Source: Glaciozyma antarctica PI12 (lineage: Eukaryota; Basidiomycota; Microbotryomycetes; Kriegeriales; Camptobasidiaceae). Taken from it: a stretch of DNA of 33,298 nt. How positions within the stretch are numbered: position 1 is the stretch's first letter; the number at the start of each line of letters is the position of its first letter. This document shows positions 21,236 to 29,979 of this stretch, in pieces. Position numbers and translations under genes: made by a program. The notes under the pieces are model-generated. The model searched no databases. It was not told where the DNA came from and saw nothing but the letters and a program-made list of their open reading frames with translations. The DNA lies in the NCBI GenBank assembly GCA_002917775.1, contig KZ627146.1, positions 777,667 through 810,964 of the forward strand. Reading direction: 5' to 3'.

Positions 21236-23666
21236 CTAACGACCAGCAATCGCCGGCGCACCCGCACCTCCCCCTCCTCCAAACATCGACCCAAGCATAT
21301 CCATCATCGCGTTCCCCGCCGGCCTCGGTGGCTTGATCCCAAAGAACACCGTCCCAAGTTCCTGCGTCGACTGCGGACGTCATCAGCTCTCGCCCCAACT
21401 GCCCCGTCCACGAAAAACTCACCTCCTTCGCCTCAGGCTTCTTCAGCCAGCCCACTTCTCGCTCGTACCTCGCCACCAACGCCGTCCACGAACTCCTTCC
21501 CTTCCCTTTGACCTCCTTCATGCTCCCATCCGCCGCCTTGGTCTTCTCAATCGACTCTCCCGCTCCCGCTTGGCACGTGCGAACGGCGAGCTGAAGGAAG
21601 TTGAGCGAAGCGAGCTTGGTGACGAGGAGCTCGTCCGAAACGTCGCCGGATTTGGCGAGCGGGGTCGAAGGAGGAGGGTAGGGGAAGCGGACGACGAGGA
21701 AAGTCGGGTGGGCGGCGAGGACGAGGGACAGAAAGTGGGAGAGAAAAGTGCGGGCGGCGAGGATGGCTTCCGACTCGAGGTAGCTGCGTGGGTAGGCGTT
21801 AGAGGATCGCTCTCGCTGCGATGAGTGGGAAAGGCGAACCTGAGAGCACCGCGAGCGGCGTAACGACCGACACCGGCGACGCCTTCGGAATCGAGATTCG
21901 ACCAGGCGAACATGGTATCGGCGAGAGTGCGAGCTGCGTCCTGAGTCGGGCAGACGAGGAGATGCATCGAAGCGAGGTGGTAGTTTTGCTCTGTGACCGT
22001 CGTCAGCTCCAAGCCTCGAGAAAGCGATTATACCGCTCACCCTTGAAGAGCACTTCTCCCAAGTAGCCGTGGATCGCAGCATCACCAGCAGCTCCGGAGC
22101 CAGTCTTTGCGGACCATCTGCGAGGTCGGGATCAGCATGCCGCCGGCGCAGGAGTGGGGGATAACTCACGAGAAGACGGCATCAGTGAGCGTCTTGCGCC
22201 AGGAGCCGGACGGACCAGTCAGAGCGATGAGCTGGAGAACTTGCGCTGCGGAGAGAGAGGGTAGTCAGCGCCAATTCTCAGCGAGCGGCCGGCGTCGCCC
22301 GTGTGGCTCGTTGGCAGCTTTCTTTGTCGGTCAACCTGGTGAAGCACAGGGTTCAGAGATCTACGACTCATAGCAAGCGGCATCGAAGGCAAACTTCGGT
22401 AGCGACCTTGCGAAGCGCACGAGATCGGAGAGCCTGCTGCGAGGAGCTGGAAGTTCACAGGTCCTTGTACGTTGTTTAGGCGGCGATGCCTACGCAACGC
22501 AGTAGAGCAAAGTCAAGGCCACAAGACGCGACGGTCATCTGAGCGAGGGCGTGGAGCTGAAGTCTCCCGCTCTCTACTGGAGATCTCGCCGCCTGCTGCT
22601 TGGTCCTGGAAGCCTACAAAGGGACGGGAGAAACGGCATGGGCTCCGTCGCTACAACGAAGATAACTTGGCTTCCTACCAAGCCCTCAAAGGCCTCGCGA
22701 CAAACGCGATGGACCACCTTGCATAGGCTTCGCATCCTCTAATCGTGAGAGCATCTCTCCTCTCCCGTCATCATCATCATCACATCGCCAGCACTGCGAG
22801 GTGGGGCACCCGGAGTTCCAGCTGCGAAGTGTGTGGAGGGTTGAGAGAATCGACCGCCGTCACGGTCACTGTCGCTCCGCAAGGATTCACACCATGTCGT
22901 ACTCCACTGAGATCCAGGGAAGCGGCAGGCTCCGACTCCGGCACGGGTGGAGAGCCATGGTCGCGCAGGACTCCCTGGCGCCGAGGACGAGGAAGGAAAC
23001 TCTAGCTCCACGGCATCCTCGTCACTCGAGCTCTCAGCAGAAATCACGCACTCTTTAGATCCAGTCTTTGCGGGGACAGACAAGACGGCAGCCTGAGGAG
23101 TCGCCGAAGCTTCCCCGAGGTGTGGTGTTGAGTTCCGCAAGACTGGACCAGAGGAGCTACGGCAGCGCCTCCAGCTTCTGCAGCGCACGTCGCATAGAGA
23201 AGGGTGGTTAACAGCAGGACAGATCGTCTCGCCACACGACTGTGACTTCCTGAAGCTGAGCCTCAGGTGCGACACCGCCGAGAGCGAGAGAGCGGACCCG
23301 CCGTGCTAACCCTGCCTCCTCGTGTTCCTCCTCCGCACCAGCAAACAGCCCAGCAACCACTAACGCGCACTCACCTCTCTGTTCATCGCCACACTCGACC
23401 CCCCTCGCCTTCCACACCTCAACAAGGTACGTCGCCAAATCCACCCCACTCCCGACCTGCCCCTTCTCCAACAAGCGCCTTCCCGCTTCCCAGAGAAGGT
23501 TCGCCGCCTCCGTAGCTTTCTTGTCGAACGTGGTCGAGGTGGGTCCGGTGCGCGAGGAGAGGAGGCGCGTGGCAGTCGTGCGCGCTTTCTGATGCGCTGA
23601 GTAATGATCATCCGCGTCCAGGAGGCTGAGGATCGCAGCAAGTGCTGGGGAGGGAGTTGCGGTCAT
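21236..23666 (-). CDS. GET4: Get4, tail-anchored protein insertion factor
   Basis: Six exons (23666-23375, 22245-22170, 22117-22041, 21990-21840, 21783-21423, 21361-21236) encode 360 residues. Typical Get4 segments are YSAHQKARTTATRLLSSRTG, NLLWEAGRRLLEKGQVGSGV (alpha-helical repeats), WRKTLTDAVFSWSAKTGSGA, EQNYHLASMHLLVC and the C-terminal LGTVFFGIKPPRPAGNAMMD followed by a Gly-rich tail. Get4 pairs with Get5 and hands tail-anchored proteins from Sgt2 to Get3 for delivery to the ER. The start at 23666 (MTATPSPALAAI) is preferred for its family-like length; an in-frame ATG at 23747 is possible. Intron 1 (22246-23374) is 1129 nt although the Get4 helices on each side join without a gap; the other four introns are 50-61 nt. 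Confidence 0.9.
22246..23374 (-). other. 1129-nt first intron of GET4
   Basis: Minus-strand ends are GTGAGTGCGC and GCTGACTACCC...CCGCAG, both standard. Inside, the minus-strand frame 23275-22739 stays open for 178 codons but starts only at GTG. It includes an acidic Ser-rich stretch (ECVISAESSSDEDAVELEFP) and a Met run from a (TCA)n-like tract near 22766-22780. No known protein or RNA family is recognised. Confidence 0.65.
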
Positions 23667-23837
23667 TGCGGGGCTGTCGACGAGGTGTTGGAGAGAGGGC
23701 AAGGAGCGTGACGAGGCAGCAAACACCTCGGGCGGGAGCCGCTGCATCAGAGTCTCGTCCTTCTCCAGTACTGGTATGCTGGTCGCTCCAGGCTTCAGAC
23801 AAACGACCGAGGCTGTAAGTACAATCCTCGCACTCCT

Positions 23838-26800
23838 CTAACGATCGCTCCCTCCCGAGCTCCACCCCACCGTATCCCCCAAGAACTCCTCATCGCTATC
23901 ACTAGACTGCTCTCCCAGCACCCCCTCATTCGCACCCCTCACCCTTCCCGCTCTCCTCAGCGTTCCCATCGAGAACCTCCTCCTCAGCATCCCCTCGCTC
24001 TGCCCCCTCCCTCTCGGATCCAGAACGTCCGAATCCTCCGTCTCGTCGAGCTGATCCCCGTTCGAGGCGCCTGGGAATCCTCGGCCGGACTTGTTCTTCG
24101 CGTCCTTGAGGCCGAGTCGCGCGAGGATCTGCTGCCGACGTTTTTGAGGAGTGTTGGTCCCGTTCGTTTGGGGCTTGGCGGGGGAGAAGGCCTTGAGGGA
24201 GGAGGGTTGGGCGTCCGAGTCGTCGGGGTCGGTATCCATCGAAGGAGTGTCGGCAGCAGGTTCGGCAACGACGTCCCGGATCGAACGATGGTGCGCGTCG
24301 AAGGAGGAGTCGCGGTGCAGTCGAGATCCTTGAAGCTCGAGTTGACGGTAGATCTCTTCGCGCCCGAGGTCGATCTGCCGTTCGACTCTGCGTGACGAAA
24401 GAGAGTCAGCAGGTTCTCACTACAGCCTATGCGAGGACGCACTTCATCCGGTTCTCAATCATCTTGAGCTGCGCGCGATCGTCAGCCTCGTCCTCCCCAG
24501 GCCTCGAGACAAAACGCACCTTCGGCCATGTAACTCCCTGGCCCACTCGAATCATCCTCGCCAGCTCCTCCGGATCCGGGTCCGTCAAAATCCTAGCCCA
24601 GTCCCACACTGCGCGTCCGGCTATCAGCTCTCTGGCCCCGCACGACAACAAGACGAGCTCACCTCGCGATTTCGGCCAAATCGTGACGGTCCCTTCGAAT
24701 TTCTGCAGGAACACCGCGCTCCAATTCTGCCCACCCAACTCCGGGAGCAGTTCGAGATCCCGAATCACCTGCGCAAGCTCATCAGCTGCCGTCGCGACCG
24801 AAAGCTCGCAAGCCGACTCACTCGAAAGTTCTTCGTCAACTCGAGCTTGAGGAACTGCTCGGCTGCACTGAGGAAGAAGCCGCCTCGCCAGCCCTTTCCG
24901 CTTCGGTGCGAGACGGGTCGACCCGGCGCGCCGCGAGGAGCAAAATGGAAGAGATGGATGTGGGCTGCGGGAGGTCGTTAGCTCATGCGACGAGGCCGAG
25001 AGGGAGAACGCACGATTGACCTGGGAGACGATGCTAAAGTTGACGTTGTAAAGCAAGTGGAGCGATTCTGTGCCAGCGAGTCGTCAGCGAGATCGAGGTG
25101 AGGGTAGCGAGGAACGCACGGAGAGGGATGTCGACGCGCAAGCTTCCGTCCTTGTGCTTCCCCTGGAACTCCCAGGGATGGACACGGCCGTCCTTGTCCT
25201 TTGTCATGAGTACGACAGGGTTGAGAATGCCTGGGACGGCAGCGGAGGCGATGACTGCGCGAGAACGGTCAGTCCCCGTCGAAAGGGAGCAGGGAGATAG
25301 AACGAACCGGCGGTGTAGATGACGCAGTCAGGAGCAGTGAGGTAGTTGAGGAGCTTGGTCGGCGAGTGCGTGTCGTAAGGAATGACTGGAGCGGCATCAG
25401 CGCGTTGCTCCGACACTTGGTAACGAGCGAGGACTCACCTGAGATGTTGAGAATCCTTCCCGTGCGTTCGTAGGCTTCCTTGAACGTCATTGATCCCTGC
25501 GTACCTGAATCAGCTCGACGCACTTCGTCAAACCGCGCAAGGCTCACCATGCAGAAGAACGACGCCTTGCGAGCCCAGGCCAGCGTGTCGAACCTCGCTC
25601 CAGTCCTGTACGCCCGCATCGCCCAGACCTGCACCACCACAATCAGCTCTCCATCATCTCTCGAGGCGCAGCAGGACCCACCCTGAAAGGCTCTTCGCAC
25701 GCCGTGATTCGGTCAGCGAGAGCGGGGATGAGCATCTCCTTGAGCTCGTCGTCCGTCCTCGTGCAAACAAACGCCGCGACTGCGTCAGGATCAGCGCCAG
25801 CCTCCCGAGCGAGATGAGACGGAACGCACTGATGGCTCCCGCTGACGTCCCCGTGATGACCCTCGGCAGCAACCCCGCGTCTAGCAAAGCTCTCGCAACG
25901 CCAAAGTGGTCTGTATCGCTGATCAGCTCGTGCCCATTACACACGAAGAGCCACACTCACAATACCCAAAGCTCGCTCCCCCGCTCAGACACAGCGCCGA
26001 CGCTCCAAGATTCTTCGCGCTGTACCGAAAGAAGCGAGCCTTTTCCTCGATGCTCATCACGGAATCGGGAGCGCTCCTCAAGAATGCCACCGACCTCGCC
26101 ACTGTGCACCCCGTATCAGCTCATCGCAGAATCTGCCTCAAGCGACGACTCACCCTCATCCACATACTCCTCGACCAGTTCCTTCGTGCCGTAGAACGTC
26201 TCCGAATAAAGGTGGAAGCTCTCCACGCCGGCAAAATTACTCCTCAGCGCAACCTCCAGCACCGCTCGCACGCCCTCGACATCGTCCCGCTCCCTCAGCT
26301 CCTTCAGCGAGCGCAGCACGCGGCGAATGAGAGCCGAATCGTAGTAGGCGTTCGGGGCTGAGCGTTTCCAGTCGGTGAGGCGCAGGTGGTTGTCGAGGCT
26401 GAGAGCGGCTTCTTTCCACTGCGGCGGTGAATGAATTAGCGAGGTGGGATGGGAGGACGCAGGAGTCGCACCTCTTCGTAGGTTTTGGCGTTGCGGAGAA
26501 GCATTCGAAGTCGTCCTTTTTGTCCTCGCCCTGCCAGAATTGTCAGTTTACGCACGAGAACGGAAGAAGAGTGAGCTCACATGCTGAGAAGTACTCGATG
26601 AGGTTGACGAGTTGTCGAACGATGAGGTAGCTCAGGAATTCGAGGAAGATGACCGTAAAGATAAGGCCCTTTCATCACACGTTAAGCAACGTTTTTTCTA
26701 GGAACAGCGAAGGCAACTGACGAGTAGAGGCCATCGCGAAACATGGTACGCCCATCCTTCTCGCACGATGTCGCGACGCCGTTTCGGTCCCCTGTTCGAC

Positions 26801-27757
26801 GTCGTCAGTATTGCGAACGCACCTGGAGAGAGATACGAACCTCCGCACACGCTCCTTGATCGGCGCAAAGTCGGATACCGCACGGATCTTCTCTGGATGG
26901 CCGTCGGGAAAGTCGCTCGGCTCGTCAGAAAGGGCCTGTGGAGGAGGGGGTGAGCAACGTTCGAGGCAGTGATTCCTCTGTTCCTTCCCGTCTGCTGTTT
27001 CGGCTGAACAGAGTTGTGCTGCGATAGAGCGCGCTGCGCCTGCTGTTTGCGAAGCGAAAGTCCCCTTCGCAGCTCCGCCAGCACAGGACCTGCTTCGAGC
27101 ACTCGTTTCCTTCGCACGACCCTGCAATGAGGCTGTAATGAAGACTGGCCCCGAGCCTGCGAACAGCTTCACTACATCCGACCCCTGCCATCGTTGCTGC
27201 TGCCACGCAGGCTCGGGTCGAAAGGGGAGGAGCTGGTCGCGGCCTCGGCCTCCGTTCAAGCGCCAACCTCAGGCCCCGTGAGCACGAGGTAAGCTCATCG
27301 GGGTAGCTCAGCTTCGCCTCGTTCTCCCCCACCACGAACCCGGGTTCATGCAGCTGAAAGGCGGAAGTCGAGCTCACTGCACCGAATAGCCCCGCCACCC
27401 TGCTCACCACAGAGCACTAAGGTTTAGGCTCTGAGTGCTTAGCTGGCGCTCTAAGCTGTGCAGCCCTCGCCCTGCCTCGACCAGCCCCAGCTCCCCGCGC
27501 CCCCCACAATGCTCCTCTGCCAGCTCCGCCACCGATCGCCCTCGACTCACCCTCTTGAACACCTCCAGATCGTCCTCATTCACCCAATCCCACTGCATAT
27601 CCCTCGCGTGCGCATCCAGCTCCCTCTTCCTGCGTGCCGTCGTCATTGAGGAGGCCGGTTGGGGAGGTTGCCGCGCGGAGGGAACAGCAAGGGCTGCCGC
27701 CAGGGTTTGCGTGGTGCGAGAAGAGGAAGACGGTGGTGGCGGGTTGGCTAAATCCAT
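23838..27757 (-). CDS. Patatin-like triacylglycerol lipase (TGL4/TGL5 type, DUF3336 + patatin)
   Basis: Nineteen exons encode 807 residues; they run from 27757-27551 and 26935-26841 through to 24468-24443 and 24387-23838. An N-terminal hydrophobic helix (LLGLIFTVIFLEFLSYLIVR) and the DUF3336 segment (AWRGQKGRLRMLLRNAKTYE, SETFYGTKELVEEYVDE) precede the patatin core. Catalytic marks are the oxyanion-hole loop LSGGASFGYYHFGVARALL, the nucleophile elbow GTSAG and the Asp in KDGSLRVD. The family hydrolyses stored triacylglycerol at lipid droplets and has lysophospholipid acyltransferase side activity. A disordered acidic tail (DSDEEFLGDTVGW) follows. Intron 1 (26936-27550) is 615 nt; all others are 48-59 nt or close to that. 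It ends 172 bp upstream of GET4 in the same direction. Confidence 0.9.
26936..27550 (-). other. 615-nt first intron of the patatin lipase
   Basis: The intron joins LEVFKR to ALSDEPSDFP in frame, from GTGAGTCGAG to CCTCCACAG. It contains the perfect 12-bp inverted repeat at 27150-27161 / 27206-27217. No coding family is recognised. An exon-like open frame through it lacks an ATG. Confidence 0.65.
27150..27217. repeat. 12-bp perfect inverted repeat, 44-nt loop
   Basis: CCCGAGCCTGCG at 27150-27161 is exactly complementary to CGCAGGCTCGGG at 27206-27217. It sits inside the long first intron of the lipase and could fold as a stable GC-rich stem in the transcript. Confidence 0.8.
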
Positions 27758-28004
27758 CTTGGCTGTGGGCGTGTGGCGACACGGGAGGGTGGGAGGAGGT
27801 CAAGTCGCGAAACGGCAGCGGCTCCTCTTCTCCTCCTCCTCCGACGCTCTCGCCAGGCTTCCACGATACTCTGTACGTGTTCAGTGAGGAACACGCAGGT
27901 GAGCCGGAGCGTTGGTCCAGCACGCTAACTGTTGGGCTCACCCTGTGTCTCCAGAACTCCGACTACTCGAAGCCCCGCATTCGCGCGCAAACGCTCCTCC
28001 CACC
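27758..28004. promoter_or_regulatory. Divergent promoter region, lipase / F-box-like gene
   Basis: These 247 bases separate the lipase ATG from the ATG of the F-box-like gene on the opposite strand. A pyrimidine-rich tract (CTCCTCTTCTCCTCCTCCTC) lies at about 27819-27840. No specific factor site is claimed. Confidence 0.35.
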
Positions 28005-29467
28005 ATGGACGCCTCTCCTCCGCGAGCGTCTTTCTTGGCACTACCACTAGAGCTCAAAGTCCGGATTGTCGAGCTCGCGCGGCTGCAAGATGAGGCGTTC
28101 ACAGCGCGGAGGGAGGAGGCGACGGCAGCGCAGACGGCGGCGATGGATCAGCTGAGGCTCGAGTGGTACGGAAGGAGCGTGAATGCGTTGTTCCAGGTCA
28201 ACATGGAGCTTAGCGAGCTCTCGGCGGTGTGGCTTTTTCGGGTGAGTATCGCGTCGTGAAGGGGTTGACGGAGCTGACCTGCCCTCTCCTCCAGGACCTT
28301 CAAGCCAAGCAAGCCCTCTCCCCCGCCTTCCAGTTCAACATTCTTCGCCGCTAGGGTCATTTCTTCCGACGAGTCCACCTCAAGGGCCACCTTCCCGCCC
28401 TCGACTACACCTTCTCCACCGCTGCCGTCCGATGCGCTGGTCATCTCCCCCGCCGCGATGTCAACTCTATTCGGCACGAGTGAGACGAAGGTCGCTTCGA
28501 ATTCACCACCGACGAAGCGCTCAACTACAAGCGGTCCGCACTTCGAGAACTGGGGCTACATCACCGATCTACATCAGCTCTCGCACCGCGTCGAAGAAGA
28601 CACGGCGTTTTCGCGGGAGTTCCCCTCCCTCAAGAAGCTTACGTGCTCCCTGTACGACAGCGTGGCGATGTCTGCCGACTCCGAGGCCTCAGCGGTCACT
28701 CTAGGCGGCGTCCTGTCCAACATGGCGCACCTCGAGGAGCTCGAGCTGGGCACCTGGCGCCGCCGCGGAGTAGCCGTGGAAGGTCCGTTCCGGATGGTGC
28801 TCTCAGCGTGAGCTACGCAGGAATGAGCATGCGCCTCTTCGCTGCGCAAGCTTCGCCTCAACGTCCCCCTCCTTTCCGCCCTCCACTTCCCCTGCTTCGC
28901 CCTATTCCCGAACCTCCAAGTGCTCGACATCGAAGTCGAAGAGAAGACCTTCGACACCAGACCGACCAACTTCCTCGCACCCTCCTTCCCCCAATCTCTT
29001 CGGCAATCACTCTCCACGCCCCTACCGACGTCGCCGTCTCCCTCCTCAAACTCTCGCCACACCCCTTTCTCCACACCCTCACCATCCACGTTACCGACCC
29101 TTCGCACGCGAACTTTGTCGATCTTTTCCAAGCTCTCATCCCCTTGGAGGCCCATCACCGCACCACTCGTATCGACGGCCTGCAGAGCCTCTTCCCCTTC
29201 ACTCCTACCGTCAAACCCTTTACCGATAGGCTCGAAATCCCTCTCGCCAACCTTCACGAAGTCGAAGATCAAGCCCAAACCGAGACGCCTAGCTGGCTCG
29301 ACCGCACGCCGGCGACGACGCGGTACGTCGAGGAGGCGCGGCAAACTCTCGAGTACGGGCTGGCGAGGCTGGACGCGGTGGAGAAGACGGGCGATGAGGA
29401 AGGGGCGGCGGAGCTGGTGCGGATTCTCGAGTTGTTGAGGGCGAGACTGCTGTTGTCGCTGGATTGA
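28005..29467 (+). pseudogene. F-box/LRR-like gene, apparently decayed
   Basis: The start (MDASPPRASFLALPLELKVR, then IVELARLQDEAF) looks like an F-box-type helix pair, and later parts (FPSLKKLTCSLYDSV, NMAHLEELELGTW, LFPNLQVLDIEVEE) look like irregular leucine-rich repeats, as in fungal F-box adaptors of SCF ligases. Exon 1 is 28005-28241 and exon 2 starts at 28295. It meets an in-frame TAG at 28352-28354. A 52-nt intron (28480-28531) restores the frame to FENWGYITDLHQL. A good donor at 28807 has no acceptor that fits the next conserved frame, and a further one-base shift falls at a C5 run (28988-28992). The final frame ends at the TGA at 29465-29467. Several lesions suggest a pseudogene; sequence error or unusual splicing could explain some. 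Confidence 0.55.
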
Positions 29468-29507
29468 TCGAGGTGCGTGCTTTCGCTCTCGATTGACGCT
29501 CTCGCTG

Positions 29508-29813
29508 ATGCTTCCGTCTCGCAGCTGCGGTATTTGTCGAGTACGTCGCTCGCCTTCCTAGCAGCGCTGTACTAACGAGCTTTCGTCGCAGACAAGCGTC
29601 TCCACCACGCAAGTCTTCTCAGCCGTCTCCGACCTTGACCGACCTCACAAGACGTCTGCGTCGCCGACGAAGTTCGCTCGTCTAGCCACGCCGGCGTACG
29701 CTGTTGCTGCAAAGTTTCGAGGGAGTTCGTCGCGCTTGAATGAAGTGAGTGGGCTGGCAAAGGAATCACGTCGCAAGAGAGCAAAGGCGAGAGTTCGCAA
29801 GGCTGTGCAGTGA
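29508..29813 (+). CDS. Possible small spliced gene, 84 residues
   Basis: An ATG at 29508 gives MLPSRSCGICR, then a standard 51-nt intron (29541-29591, GTACGT...CTAAC...GCAG), then an open frame with TSVSTTQVFSAVSDLDRPHK and a very basic tail (KESRRKRAKARVRKAVQ) to the TGA at 29811-29813. No homologue is recognised. The same splice signals could instead lie in the 3' untranslated part of the upstream F-box-like gene, which ends 40 bases before. Confidence 0.3.
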
Positions 29814-29979
29814 CTGCCGACCACTTTCTCTCGCGCCAGTTTCTCTCGAAGAACAAGCGTCGCCGCGCCACGCTCGACAGACCCGAGCGAACGAGCGAAC
29901 GACTCGCTGCCCTCCCTCCCAATCCCTCTCGAAGCCCGCTCTCGTCCGCGCACTTCCAACCCCACATCTCGATTCCAAA

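Noticed and set aside
22700-22800. A box C/D snoRNA in the GET4 intron, prompted by TGATGA on the minus strand
   Set aside because: The match comes from a TCA-repeat tract and no box D lies at a suitable distance with a closing stem.
27295-27365. A tRNA-like stretch (GGGGTAGCTCAGC followed by GAACCCGGGTTC)
   Set aside because: The D-arm does not pair, no anticodon arm forms and the spacing to the T-like palindrome is wrong.
28440-28560. A further frameshift in the F-box-like gene
   Set aside because: A standard 52-nt intron (28480-28531) with a CTCAAC branch site explains the change of frame.
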